Shown: positions 29,015-39,036 of the stretch, in pieces | Numbering within the stretch: position 1 is the first letter of the stretch | Layout: each line of letters starts with the position of its first letter | Source: a virus | DNA: 39,795 nucleotides | Direction: 5' to 3' (one strand) | Virus record (IMG/VR): IMGVR_UViG_3300023500_000012 | Coordinates: 1 to 39,795 of that record | The notes under the pieces: model-generated | Database searches by the model: none | What the model was told of the DNA's origin: nothing | The model's input: only the letters and a program-made list of their open reading frames with translations | Program-made: the position numbers and the translations under genes

Positions 29015-32000
29015 ATGGCTATAAATGTAGGTGAATTAAATTACGTCATTAAGATAATAGACAAGAACTCCAAGAATGCTTTAAAAGCGGTTGGAAAGTC
29101 TATTGGTGGTGTAGAAAAAAACCTACTAAAAGCCCAAAAGGGAATAAAGGGGTTTGAGAATAGTTTAAATGGGTTTAAAGGAAAGTTTGCTGGTGTAAAC
29201 AAAGTACTAAAAACATCTGCTATTGCTATAGGTGCTGTTGGTGTTGCAGCAACAGGTGCAGCAGTGGTTCTTGGTACTAAGTTTGTAAAAGATGCTGCTA
29301 TTGCAGAAGGTACGTTAAATAAGTTCAATACTGTATTTGGAGAAGGTAAAGATGAGATGAATGCCTTTATTACAGAGCTTAGAAAAACAATGCCACTTGC
29401 TAGGCAAGATATTCAAAGACTTGCTGCAGATACTCAAGATTTATTAGTGCCATTAGGTTTAAGTCGTGAAAAGGCACAAGAAATGTCTCAAGGCTTCTTA
29501 GATGTATCTAATAAGATTGCAGCGTTTAATGATGTAAACCCTACAGAAGTATTAGAAGCTATTAAATCTGGACTGACTGGATCATCTGAACCTTTAAAAA
29601 GATTTGGTGTTAATGCTAACATTACAGCTTTAGAAACTAAGGCTCTTGAACTTGGGTTATTAAAGACAGGAGAAACATTTGCAAAATTAAATCCAGAGGT
29701 TGCTAACCAGATAAAAGCTCAGACATTATTAGCACAAATTACTGCTAATTCATCAGATGCTATTGAGGGTTTTGCTGCTAATAATGATTCTTTGATTAGA
29801 CGTACTCAAGATCTACAGGCTTCATTTAAAGAGTTTTCTGCAGAGGTTGGTGCTGTATTTTTACCCATTGTTGACAACCTAGTAAAACAACTACTACCAA
29901 AATTTCAAGAAGTAACTGCTAACATAACGAGCTTTTTAAATGAGAATAAAGATGCAATTGCTGGTGTAGTTACCAACATGGCAAATTTAGTTGTTGAGTT
30001 CCTAAAGTTTGGTGCTGCATTAGCAGGAGGTATTATTGATAATTTGATTAAACTTAGAGACTTCTTAAATGAGCATCAAGGTATTGCTATTGCTGTAGGT
30101 GGTGCAATTGCTGGTGCATTAGTGCCGTCATTAATATCACTTGCTATATCTCTTGGGAGTGTAGCTATTGCTGCAGGTGCGGCTATTATACCGTTGCTAC
30201 CATTTATTGCGGTGGGTGCGGCTATTGGTGTTGCTATTTTCGCTTTAAAGAAAGCATTTGAATTACTATCCCCTATTATAAAAGAAAAGTTTGGTGATCA
30301 GTTCGTAGCAGTTAAAGAAGCAGTACTTGGTGCATGGGACGCTATAAAAAATGCTTTTCAGTTAGGTGTTAACTTTGTTAAAAGAAATTCAGATAAAATT
30401 GTTATAGCTATTGGGCTTATGTTCCCACCCATTGGCTTATTAATATTGGCATTTAAAGGTTTTCAAAATAACTCAGATAAGATTTTTGGTGCTGTTAAGG
30501 CTATATTTGTAGCTGTATTTAAAGAAGGTGTAAAAAGATTTACTCAGTTATTAAACATAATAAAATTTGTATTTAATTCTATTGAAGCGGTAATCAATGG
30601 AACTATTAACTTTTTTACAAATACTGTTCCTACGTTTTTAGAAAAAGCACAAGAGTTTGGCTCTGCTATGGTTGATGGGATTAAAGAATTACCTGGTAAG
30701 TTTTTACAGCTAGGAAAAGATACAATTTCTGGATTCACTCAAGGTATAAAAGATAGTTTCACTGGAGCATTATCAACAATGACAGAATTTGGTAGTAAAA
30801 TTATCGGTTCTGTTAAAGGTATTTTGGGTATTAGCTCACCATCTAAAGTATTTACAGAGTTAGGTGGACAAACAGCCGAAGGGTTTTTACTTGGTATTTC
30901 TGAGCAAAATGAAGAAGCTGTTGCTGTAATGGGTACATTTGTAGAAGGAATGACCAAAGAAGCAAGCAAGGTTAAACAAGAACTTGATTTTAGTGGTGCT
31001 TTTCAAGGGCTTGAGCAGGTTGTAGATGATGCATTTACTAGTGCTTCTGATTCTATCAAAGAATTTGCTGACAATAATAAGCAAGAACAAGAGCGTATTC
31101 AAAGTGATATAAAATCAACTATTTCTGAAATGGACGATTTAAAAACTGCATTTAAAGAAGCTTCTGATGCAGCTAAACAATCATTTGATCAAGATGCCTC
31201 TCAAATAGTTCTACAAGCTACACAAGAAAAAGCTAAACTTGAGGCTGAGATAGCTAAAATCAAGTCTGATGCTTTGGCTACACAATCACAAGACGGAGAC
31301 CCTACAGCCAACCTACAGGCTCAAAAAAGAGCCACAGAAGAACTTGCGGCACTACAATTACAATTAGCTGAGGCTGAGAAGATTCTTACAACTAATAAGC
31401 AAGAAGGTTTAGTCAGTACTGAACAATTAGCAGAAGCTGAAAGAGTTGCAGCATTAGATCCATTAGCTGCATTACAAGAACGATTCTTAGCAGAACAAGA
31501 AGAACGTCAATTAGCTTTTGATGCTGAGTTATTATTGCTAGAACAAAGAAAAGAAGCATTAACAGTTTCATTGCTAGAAAGACAAAAGGAGTTTGATAAC
31601 TTCTATGCTCAACTACAAGCACAAGACCAGGCTTTTTCAACATCGTTTTTAACTCAACTTCAAACAAGAGAAACAGCCACTATTGCATCTATCAACAAGC
31701 TAATAACTTTCTATAATAAATTAGCATTAGCTAAACGGTCTGCTGGTCGCCATGATGGTGGATTTAAAAAAGGTGGATTTACTGCTGCTGGGTTTGCTCA
31801 GGGTGGTTATACTGCAAAAGGCAATGAGAACGCTGTAGCTGGCGTGGTTCATCGTGGGGAGTGGGTTATGCCTAAATGGATGGTACAAGGCATGCCGTCT
31901 CTTACAGGTCAGCTAGAAGGCATTAGAACAGGTGGTGCTGGTCAGATAACTAATGATAGTTCAAAGGTTGTAAATGTTAATGTAACAAATCAAGGAGCAG

Positions 32001-32059
32001 AACAAACAGAGTTCTGGAGAAACGCTCAATATCTTAAATTCATGGGTGGATATATTTAA
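29015..32059 (+). CDS. tape measure protein
   Basis: 1014 residues. N-terminal third helical (KSIGGVEKNLLKAQKGIKGF), a tail-typical region (TPxx-like LVPLGLSREKAQEMSQGFLD), membrane-like hydrophobic helices at about 355-405, and a long Gln/Glu/Ala coiled coil (about 680-900). The C-terminus has GGFTAAGFAQGGYTAKGNEN and AGVVHRGEWVMPKWMV, found in many tape measures. At about 1.5 angstrom per residue a tail near 150 nm is expected. Confidence 0.95.
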   Translation: MAINVGELNYVIKIIDKNSKNALKAVGKSIGGVEKNLLKAQKGIKGFENSLNGFKGKFAGVNKVLKTSAIAIGAVGVAATGAAVVLGTKFVKDAAIAEGTLNKFNTVFGEGKDEMNAFITELRKTMPLARQDIQRLAADTQDLLVPLGLSREKAQEMSQGFLDVSNKIAAFNDVNPTEVLEAIKSGLTGSSEPLKRFGVNANITALETKALELGLLKTGETFAKLNPEVANQIKAQTLLAQITANSSDAIEGFAANNDSLIRRTQDLQASFKEFSAEVGAVFLPIVDNLVKQLLPKFQEVTANITSFLNENKDAIAGVVTNMANLVVEFLKFGAALAGGIIDNLIKLRDFLNEHQGIAIAVGGAIAGALVPSLISLAISLGSVAIAAGAAIIPLLPFIAVGAAIGVAIFALKKAFELLSPIIKEKFGDQFVAVKEAVLGAWDAIKNAFQLGVNFVKRNSDKIVIAIGLMFPPIGLLILAFKGFQNNSDKIFGAVKAIFVAVFKEGVKRFTQLLNIIKFVFNSIEAVINGTINFFTNTVPTFLEKAQEFGSAMVDGIKELPGKFLQLGKDTISGFTQGIKDSFTGALSTMTEFGSKIIGSVKGILGISSPSKVFTELGGQTAEGFLLGISEQNEEAVAVMGTFVEGMTKEASKVKQELDFSGAFQGLEQVVDDAFTSASDSIKEFADNNKQEQERIQSDIKSTISEMDDLKTAFKEASDAAKQSFDQDASQIVLQATQEKAKLEAEIAKIKSDALATQSQDGDPTANLQAQKRATEELAALQLQLAEAEKILTTNKQEGLVSTEQLAEAERVAALDPLAALQERFLAEQEERQLAFDAELLLLEQRKEALTVSLLERQKEFDNFYAQLQAQDQAFSTSFLTQLQTRETATIASINKLITFYNKLALAKRSAGRHDGGFKKGGFTAAGFAQGGYTAKGNENAVAGVVHRGEWVMPKWMVQGMPSLTGQLEGIRTGGAGQITNDSSKVVNVNVTNQGAEQTEFWRNAQYLKFMGGYI

Positions 32060-32064
32060 AATTT

Positions 32065-32940
32065 ATGGCAGAAGTAGTAATCACATTTAGATCAACGATT
32101 TTCAACGGTAACTTAACTGGTACTGGTGATATTTATATGATGACTGATATTCCAGAAGGTTTATCAAGTCCTAATATTCGTGAATCTGAACAAGTTAAAC
32201 AAGGGGTTCATGGAATCATTGACCAAGTATCTTACTATGGTAAGCGTGTGCTTACATTCACAGGTAAGATTATTAGTGATACTGAGGCAGGTCGGTTATT
32301 GATGCAGAGAAACCTAGAGCAGATTTTTGCTTTAGACTCTGTTCAAGATAGCCTTGATTCTGGTTACTATGATTTAACTATTTTAGATGAATCAAGTGGT
32401 ACACGCATTATCAGTGTGAAGGTTACAAGCGGTATTGAGTTTTCAAAAGATTCAGGAGAGTCTGCTCAAAGAGATTTTATTGTTAGCTTAAAGGCAAAAG
32501 ATCCGTGGTATCTAGGTGCTACTTTATATTCAAACTCATTAGTTGAGGCATTAACTTCTACTACATTTAAACTACCAACCAAACTACCAACAAAGATTAT
32601 TCCACTTACTAAATTTACTGAGGTTCTAACTAATAATGGTAATTTTGCTGCACCACCTATTATTACCCTAACTGGACAAAGTACAAACCCTAGAATAATA
32701 AACCAGACTACAGGGCGTGAAATGAAGATCAATACAACACTTTCTACAGGTCAAACAATAATAATAGACGTTGGTTTGGGTACTATTGAAAAAGATAGTG
32801 TTGATATTAGTTCTTCATTAGACGATACTTCACGGTTCTTATACCTAGATCCAGGAGCAAACACTATTGAAATTAGGGATGATTCACCAGTAGCACCAGA
32901 TCTAGATGTTAATTTTCAATGGAAAGACACTTATATCTAA
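32065..32940 (+). CDS. distal tail protein (Dit-like)
   Basis: 291 residues. QVSYYGKRVLTFTGKIISDT, then FIVSLKAKDPWYLGATLY and the C-terminal galectin-like half with NNGNFAAPPIITLTGQSTNP match siphovirus Dit/ phage tail family proteins. Forms the hub ring at the tail tip, below the tape measure. Confidence 0.88.
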   Translation: MAEVVITFRSTIFNGNLTGTGDIYMMTDIPEGLSSPNIRESEQVKQGVHGIIDQVSYYGKRVLTFTGKIISDTEAGRLLMQRNLEQIFALDSVQDSLDSGYYDLTILDESSGTRIISVKVTSGIEFSKDSGESAQRDFIVSLKAKDPWYLGATLYSNSLVEALTSTTFKLPTKLPTKIIPLTKFTEVLTNNGNFAAPPIITLTGQSTNPRIINQTTGREMKINTTLSTGQTIIIDVGLGTIEKDSVDISSSLDDTSRFLYLDPGANTIEIRDDSPVAPDLDVNFQWKDTYI

Positions 32941-32943
32941 ACT

Positions 32944-34116
32944 ATGGCAAGAGAATTTAGACTAAAACTATATAGCAAATCAGGAGCTTTGGAATCAACA
33001 CTGTTTTCAAAGGATTTTGAGCTTAAAAATTTCACTAAGACTATTAATCAGCCAGGAAAAGCATTGTTTAGTGTCTCTAAAAGCTCAAGCAAGGCACTAA
33101 AGGTTACGTTTCAAAAGTATAAAAGGATTAAAATATTCAGATATAGTGATGCATCAGCTTCATTCATTGTTAAATGGTCTGGATATATTGAGCAGGTTGA
33201 TGAGGCTATAGATACGTTTGAGATTGGTTGTGTGGGGTTATTAAAAGTTTTTGACAAACGCCTCACCACGTCAGGTCAAGCTATTGTAGGAGATGGTGGA
33301 ACTAAAGCCCTAGAATTGTTAGATGCTACAAACATTACAGATGATAGTGGAATTATTAGAGGAACAGCAGATTATACAGAAGTCATTGATTTAAAGGCAG
33401 ATTATAAGCCTGTTCTAGATATTTGGGAAAGCATCGCAAAGGCTGAACAGGGTGAGTTTGAAATAACAGATGATACAGATACCCTGAATTTTAGAAAAGC
33501 TTTAGGAACAGATAAGTCATCTTCTATTGTATTAAAGTTTAATGAAGATAACCCTGAATTTAATAATCTAAGTTTCGCTAAGATAAGAGAAACAGGTAAG
33601 CAGATCTTTAATAGTATTGTAGGTATTGCTAAAACATCGGGTGGCACTCCCCTAACCTCTTTGCAGCAAAACACTGTTTCTATAGCTAAATATGGGTTAT
33701 TAGAAAAAGTAGAATCATTTAATGATGCAGAGAATCAAGGACAACTAGATGATCTTACTACCGCATTTCTTAATCAGTTTAGTGAAGAGATTGATAATCC
33801 AGAGATTCGTGTACTGGAAAAGCAAACAAAAACCAATATTTTAGGGAATTCAATAACGGTTGGACTTGATTTAGATGACATAGAATTGGGTGATATTATA
33901 GCGTTAGTGTTTAAAACGAGTTATAATACAGTTAATGCTAATAGACGAATAGTCTCAATCGCTGTAAATGTTGATAAGGGTGGTAATGAAGATATACGTC
34001 TCAAACTTAATAAACAAGATCAAAACTTAGAAATAATTACAGCTCTGCAAGACGCTGATCAGTCAAAGGAAACGGAAAGAAAACAAGCTGACCTCGTTCG
34101 TAGAACTTATAGATAA
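32944..34116 (+). CDS. baseplate hub / tail-associated protein (Gp37-like)
   Basis: 390 residues. N-terminal YSKSGALESTLFSKDFELKN, FTKTINQPGKALFSVS; then KWSGYIEQVDEAIDTFEIGC; C-terminal IELGDIIALVFKTSYNTVN. This is the ReqiPepy6 Gp37-like / Tal-N pattern of siphovirus tail-tip proteins (beta domains with a hub fold). No lysozyme domain is fused to it. Confidence 0.8.
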   Translation: MAREFRLKLYSKSGALESTLFSKDFELKNFTKTINQPGKALFSVSKSSSKALKVTFQKYKRIKIFRYSDASASFIVKWSGYIEQVDEAIDTFEIGCVGLLKVFDKRLTTSGQAIVGDGGTKALELLDATNITDDSGIIRGTADYTEVIDLKADYKPVLDIWESIAKAEQGEFEITDDTDTLNFRKALGTDKSSSIVLKFNEDNPEFNNLSFAKIRETGKQIFNSIVGIAKTSGGTPLTSLQQNTVSIAKYGLLEKVESFNDAENQGQLDDLTTAFLNQFSEEIDNPEIRVLEKQTKTNILGNSITVGLDLDDIELGDIIALVFKTSYNTVNANRRIVSIAVNVDKGGNEDIRLKLNKQDQNLEIITALQDADQSKETERKQADLVRRTYR

Positions 34117-34121
34117 AATAT

Positions 34122-37100
34122 ATGTCAACAAGAGTATCCCCATTAAACTCTACAGTGACAGATTGGAATGATTCTGATCTAACACTGTTCCACCGAGACC
34201 ATATTGGAAGTCTTGGAGCTGGAGTATTAAAAATAGATAGAGTTTTAAAAAGCCTTGAAAATAAAGGCTTTGAGTTAATGACAGGTTCAATTACTGCCGC
34301 AGGTTGGATTGGTAGTAACACATCATCATGGTATGGAACACCTGACGGAGCTACAGCCGTTCTTTCTTTTGCTACTGATAAGCAAAACAGTGGTTCAAAC
34401 TCATTAAAGATCGCCTGTACTGTAAATAATGGTTCACAAAAACCTCAAGCTAGACTAAGTGTTGCTTCTGGTAGTTATTCTGGTGGTGATTTTTATAAGC
34501 TTTTGAAAATTAAGCCTAATACATTGTATGAAATCTCAGGATATATTGAAGTATCTGGCGTATCCGCTGGGGCTTCTGGTGGGGCTTCTTTACGCGCTAT
34601 TACCGTAGACTCTGCAGGAGTTACTGTAGATGCAGAACAAGGTACTACGCTATTAACAGGAACAGCTACATTTGCAAAACAGACTTTACAATTTACGTCA
34701 GGAGCGACAGCAGAATATTTACAACTATTCCCTGCTTTATTAAATGAAACAGGTGATGCTTGGTTTGATGATCTAGAAGTTAAAGAAGTTGGAGATGACA
34801 TGAGGGTGGTTGAAGAAACAATCCCAACAAATACAGTTAAAGTTAAAACTGGTATTTCATATATTCAAATCACAAAGAACTCAACTGTTTATGCCCCTAG
34901 ATTTGAAACGACAGCAGAAGAAAGCATTGCTATACCTGCTAATAGTTCTGGTAATCCTCGTAAAGATATTATTATTGCTAAAGTTGATACTACCACTGAC
35001 CCAAATGCTACTTCTTCTAATATTGGTACGTTAGTAGTAGTACAAGGAACTGCAGCACCTGCACCTGTTGAGCCTGCAATACCTGCTAATTCAATTAAGC
35101 TGGCTACTGTAGACGTTGCTAATGGTCAAACTGTATTTACTAATTCAGATATAACTGATGGTCGTGAGGCATTAAGAATCCAGTCTATCGCATTAGAAAG
35201 CCCTGCTGGTAGTACAGACCTGGTAAACATGGAAGAAGTTAAAAAACCCTCAACTATTGCAAGTCGTGGTTCTGTTAAATTATCTGAAGAACCCCTAGAC
35301 CCTGAAAATCCTGTTGCCATGTCTGAAACAGATGCACGAATATTAACTGCAGCACAAAAAACTCAACTATTAGGAAGCCTTGATGCTGGCAATCAATTTA
35401 CTTTACCTGCTGGTGAAAACATTGATACATCTCTACAACCTAAAGTTGCTTATCTTGATCCTACTAACCAAAAAGTTAAGGTGGTGGATGGCTCAAATGA
35501 TACTCATGTGGCTAACTATATTGGGCATGTTATTTCTTCTGGTAATGGAGACACTGCCTTAGTTGGTTTTGATGCTGCTGATGATAATGATTATTATAGT
35601 GGGGCAAGCATAAGCGACCATCCAACATTAAACACAACACCAACTGCACTAAAAACAGCTTTTACATTGTCAAATCAAGCTGCACTAGCTGCATCAAACG
35701 ATACAGATGCTGCAGTAAATAGCTCAGTAAACTTTGAGTTTGCTTATCAGTTATTAGACTACGATGTGTCTAAGACTGGTTTTGCTGCTTCTACGATTCA
35801 TTTAATGGAGCTTTTGGTAGAATCAACTGCTGGTGGAGCAACACTTACAGATGGTTGGGACATGTATATTTGGGACGAAACAAACCTACAGTGGGTGTTA
35901 GCAGGAAGCTCTACAGTGGCTTTTGGTACTGACGAAGCTGTTGAAAGTAAAACATTAGCACTTAGAAATGAAGAAGTTGTTAAATACTTAGATGGCTCTG
36001 ATCATTTATTTGTTCTTATTAAATCAAAGGACACTTCTGATGGTTCAAACTCAATAAATGTTCAAACAGACTTCACTTCACTAACAGTATCTCAAGGTGT
36101 AAATGTTCAAAAAGGTGGAATTGTTCAAGGATATTCTGACCTAGTTGAGGGTAAATGGTATCACCCTGCTATTGCAGGAAGTTATGTATCAAAAACCATA
36201 TTTATTAATAGTAATCAAACCTCAATAAATAATATTGGTCTTTCAGTTGATGCAATAGCTTCTTCACTTGGAAATGATGACTTCTGGTCAGGTGAATTAA
36301 ACCAATTTACTATTCGTTTATCTAAAGTAAACGCTGGTCAAGATGTATATGGATATATAGTTCAGGGTAAAGAGGGTGATTTATTAATTAATGGTGGTGA
36401 TGCTGCTCAACTAACAAACGGATATAAGGTTATTCATAACTTTAAGATTCTTGCCAGCAGCATTTCAACCTCAATGGGTGATCATGTTGTTACCGTCAAC
36501 AAATACTTACCAAAGGGTAAGTGGTGGCTAGTACTAAGTACATCAAGCCAACCTAATAATGGAAGTAACTATATTAACTTACAGACATCAAACATAGGGG
36601 CATCTACTGGTGGTCATAATTTTGGAACAAGTTGGAGTACAGTAAATTCATTAAACCGTATTTATATGATTGCCACTCAAGGTGTTGATTATGTGGCTGA
36701 TGTTGATAGAAGTTTAGGTGATGTTGCTAGAACCAATAATAGTAATATTGCTTTACCTGTTGGTCGTGCAATTAGTGAGAATGAATTACTTGTTATTCAG
36801 CCTGAAAGATTACATTTCCAAGACAATACGGGTAACTTCATGAGTGGTGCTGCCAACTTTGCATTTGATACTTTGCTTGCTAGCCCTAATTATCTTGAGT
36901 TTGCTACAGGGTTTAAGCCAAGAAAGGTTCGTGTAATTGGAAGATTCCAAGACAATACAACAACAGACCCACAATCAGTTGTGTTTGAAGCGATATTTAC
37001 CATTGATAAAAAAGCTAATATCTGGAGTTCTATTTATTACTTGGGTTCTACAAGTAACCAAAACAACCCATCTGGTGGTGATGATGCCGCTCGTGTATTC

Positions 37101-37214
37101 CCTAACGCTTTAGCTGTATTATTCCTTGATGATTCCTTTGTTCTAAATCATTCTGTTGTAGGTAGCACTGCCTCATACTTTGCGGTAGTTGGATCAGTAG
37201 AGGCTTGGTCTTAA
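34122..37214 (+). CDS. receptor-binding tail fibre protein
   Basis: 1030 residues. Residues 1-45 attach to the tail tip; 45-230 hold a carbohydrate-binding-like jelly roll (GFELMTGSITAAGWIGSN ... EISGYIEVSGV ... WFDDLEVKEV). Then a region typical of phage upper-tail-fibres (IPANSSGNPRKDIIIAKVD, LATVDVANGQTVFTNSDITD), and two or three large beta-sandwich domains (residues about 500-1000). A short AAPAPVEPAIPAN linker (about residue 311-323) shares 24 nt with the 18683 gene. Probably decides host range. Confidence 0.85.
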   Translation: MSTRVSPLNSTVTDWNDSDLTLFHRDHIGSLGAGVLKIDRVLKSLENKGFELMTGSITAAGWIGSNTSSWYGTPDGATAVLSFATDKQNSGSNSLKIACTVNNGSQKPQARLSVASGSYSGGDFYKLLKIKPNTLYEISGYIEVSGVSAGASGGASLRAITVDSAGVTVDAEQGTTLLTGTATFAKQTLQFTSGATAEYLQLFPALLNETGDAWFDDLEVKEVGDDMRVVEETIPTNTVKVKTGISYIQITKNSTVYAPRFETTAEESIAIPANSSGNPRKDIIIAKVDTTTDPNATSSNIGTLVVVQGTAAPAPVEPAIPANSIKLATVDVANGQTVFTNSDITDGREALRIQSIALESPAGSTDLVNMEEVKKPSTIASRGSVKLSEEPLDPENPVAMSETDARILTAAQKTQLLGSLDAGNQFTLPAGENIDTSLQPKVAYLDPTNQKVKVVDGSNDTHVANYIGHVISSGNGDTALVGFDAADDNDYYSGASISDHPTLNTTPTALKTAFTLSNQAALAASNDTDAAVNSSVNFEFAYQLLDYDVSKTGFAASTIHLMELLVESTAGGATLTDGWDMYIWDETNLQWVLAGSSTVAFGTDEAVESKTLALRNEEVVKYLDGSDHLFVLIKSKDTSDGSNSINVQTDFTSLTVSQGVNVQKGGIVQGYSDLVEGKWYHPAIAGSYVSKTIFINSNQTSINNIGLSVDAIASSLGNDDFWSGELNQFTIRLSKVNAGQDVYGYIVQGKEGDLLINGGDAAQLTNGYKVIHNFKILASSISTSMGDHVVTVNKYLPKGKWWLVLSTSSQPNNGSNYINLQTSNIGASTGGHNFGTSWSTVNSLNRIYMIATQGVDYVADVDRSLGDVARTNNSNIALPVGRAISENELLVIQPERLHFQDNTGNFMSGAANFAFDTLLASPNYLEFATGFKPRKVRVIGRFQDNTTTDPQSVVFEAIFTIDKKANIWSSIYYLGSTSNQNNPSGGDDAARVFPNALAVLFLDDSFVLNHSVVGSTASYFAVVGSVEAWS

Positions 37215-37226
37215 TTAAAAAAACTT

Positions 37227-37655
37227 ATGAAATATAGAATATTCTATAGAACAGATACGATGTATGTTTTCTATAAAAAACTTATAAACGGGAATGATAA
37301 CATTCCTAATGAGGTTTACTTTAACAAGTTTGCTCATAACGCTTTTGAACTTGGTTCTTACGACAAAGACCTTGTTTCTGCTTTTGATGTAACCGTTGTG
37401 GATGATATTGACAAACTAAGAGCTGGTCATGTTATTACTATTAATGCCGCTGATCAAAACTATACAATTACAAAACCCCAACATATTAGTGACCTTGAAG
37501 ATAGTGATTTAGAAATGGAAAAAATAGGTCTATATACAAACCTTTCAGGATTAAAAGATGCTCAAGCTGAAATGGTTGCTGATTCTCGTGATACTACAAA
37601 GATTGATGCCATGATATCAGGTGTAGAAACTAAAATAACAGCTATTTACGCTTAA
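37227..37655 (+). CDS. hypothetical protein after tail fibre
   Basis: 142 residues: alpha/beta start (YRIFYRTDTMYVFYKKLING), then a helical coiled coil (LYTNLSGLKDAQAEMVADSR). Possibly a chaperone or fibre-associated subunit because it follows the fibre gene directly; unknown family. Confidence 0.7.
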   Translation: MKYRIFYRTDTMYVFYKKLINGNDNIPNEVYFNKFAHNAFELGSYDKDLVSAFDVTVVDDIDKLRAGHVITINAADQNYTITKPQHISDLEDSDLEMEKIGLYTNLSGLKDAQAEMVADSRDTTKIDAMISGVETKITAIYA

Positions 37656-37664
37656 AGACTATTT

Positions 37665-38441
37665 ATGCCATATACAAACCTAGACCTTGCTAAACACGTC
37701 GTAAAGGGGGCTAATTCAAATGGATTAGGATATTTAGAGTATTACTCAGGGCATAGGGTTTATCACCCAGGATATGATCTAAACGTCGGATACGGCAATC
37801 AAGATTTAGGTACAGAGATTAAATGTCCTGCTGATGGAGTAGTTGAATTTATCTCAAATAATAGATCAAACGGTGGTTTTGGCTATCACATGGTTATTCG
37901 GCATGAACAACTAGGGGTGTGGAGTCATTGGCTTCATAATAAGAATATCCTTGTAAGTGTTGGTCAAGAAATTAAATCAGGTCATGTTATTGCAACCATC
38001 GGTAATAGTGGAACTAAGTCCGCTCATTGCCATTTTGAGGTTTGGACTGAAAAGCTATATCAAATTCAAAAGAAGTGGTGGAGACGTAAGTTCGGTTTCT
38101 ATCCATCTAGAAAATCAAAGGCTTGGGTTGCTGAACATTATGTAGACCCTGCTATTTTCATTGATCTAGGTATTACTGGATTTAAACTAGAGCCTGTAAT
38201 GTCAGGTACATCATCTTGGGAAGTTGCTATAAAAAAGACTACTATTATGGTAGAATTATATAAGGTACTTAACCACCCCGAAATCTACCTTTTGGGACTT
38301 GATGGAATGTATCATCATATTGCTGATGAAAACACTTTTCATATATTTTTCCCTAAATTTGATAATCAGTGGAACATAGTACCATCAATTGATAAAGCTA
38401 AAATCGGTTATCCTTTAGTCGGGGTATACCAATCTAAATAA
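37665..38441 (+). CDS. M23-family endopeptidase (endolysin)
   Basis: 258 residues. Catalytic zinc site of M23: YHPGYDLN (His34, Asp38), then VIRHEQLGVWSHWLH (His88 or His91), and SAHCHFEVW (His121-x-His123). Residues 1-130 are the peptidase; 150-258 form a C-terminal domain of unknown fold, probably cell-wall-binding. It cleaves cross-bridges in peptidoglycan. No signal peptide, so release depends on the holin. Confidence 0.92.
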   Translation: MPYTNLDLAKHVVKGANSNGLGYLEYYSGHRVYHPGYDLNVGYGNQDLGTEIKCPADGVVEFISNNRSNGGFGYHMVIRHEQLGVWSHWLHNKNILVSVGQEIKSGHVIATIGNSGTKSAHCHFEVWTEKLYQIQKKWWRRKFGFYPSRKSKAWVAEHYVDPAIFIDLGITGFKLEPVMSGTSSWEVAIKKTTIMVELYKVLNHPEIYLLGLDGMYHHIADENTFHIFFPKFDNQWNIVPSIDKAKIGYPLVGVYQSK

Positions 38442-38455
38442 TAACCATAAATTAT

Positions 38456-38743
38456 ATGGAAAATGAAGTATTTGGAGAAGCTAAAGACGGAAAACGTTTT
38501 GCCGCTGAATCTCCAGAAGTTAAAGCATACATGGAACAATATCCAGATGCTACTTTAGAGGTTGCTCTTGGTTCAGTAGTAATGGAGCATGATAAATCAC
38601 TTTCATCAGAAGAACCTGCACCAAGTGAAGAAGCTCAACCAGAAGGGCAATTACCTGCTGACGCCGAACCTGCTACAGAAGGTGACGCAGTAGAAGAAGC
38701 TTCAGAAGAGCCTGCACCAGAAGCAGAAGCCCCACAAGCTTAA
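38456..38743 (+). CDS. acidic low-complexity protein
   Basis: 95 residues. The first 45 are ordinary (EAKDGKRFAAESPEVKAYME), the rest is Glu/Ala/Pro-rich repeats (EEPAPSEEAQPEG, EEASEEPAPEAEAP). Possible regulator or spanin-like factor in the lysis cassette, but nothing supports a mechanism. Confidence 0.7.
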   Translation: MENEVFGEAKDGKRFAAESPEVKAYMEQYPDATLEVALGSVVMEHDKSLSSEEPAPSEEAQPEGQLPADAEPATEGDAVEEASEEPAPEAEAPQA

Positions 38744-38760
38744 TAACTAACAGCAACCAT

Positions 38761-39003
38761 ATGAAATGGCTAAAACATCTTTGGACGCTTTCATTAGAAG
38801 GAGAAAAAGGACGTGCTATTGTTAGGTTCTGGAAAGGGTTTTTTGCAAGTGCTTTGGCTCTGGTTCTAGTACCAGTAGCCAATGGCTTACCTCTTGCTGA
38901 TTTACTACCAGCTTGGCCTCAAGTACTGGCAACAGCTTTATTAGCTGGTGTCGGTCTGGGTAGTGAAAAAATGATAAGAGCAGTACAAGAAGAAAATAAA
39001 TAA
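38761..39003 (+). CDS. holin-like membrane protein
   Basis: 80 residues: amphipathic N-terminal 20 with basic residues, a hydrophobic helix (FFASALALVLVPVANGLPLA) and a second, shorter one (VLATALLAGVGLGS), then a short charged tail. Two membrane segments and position between lytic enzymes suggest a class II holin. Followed within 3 bp by a strong terminator. Confidence 0.75.
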   Translation: MKWLKHLWTLSLEGEKGRAIVRFWKGFFASALALVLVPVANGLPLADLLPAWPQVLATALLAGVGLGSEKMIRAVQEENK

Positions 39004-39005
39004 TC

Positions 39006-39030
39006 AAAAGGGCGTTTTTTACGCCCTTTT
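39006..39030. terminator. bidirectional intrinsic terminator before lysozyme gene
   Basis: AAAAGGGCG (39006-39014) pairs perfectly with CGCCCTTTT (39022-39030); the stem reads T-rich on both strands, so it can work either way. The lysozyme ATG is only 7 nt after its base, so the lysozyme gene is probably expressed by partial readthrough. Confidence 0.85.
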
Positions 39031-39036
39031 ATTTAT

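Noticed and set aside
31413-31667. Minus-strand hydrophobic ORF in the tape measure gene
   Set aside because: Leu-rich shadow of the Gln/Glu coiled coil on the other strand; no start context.
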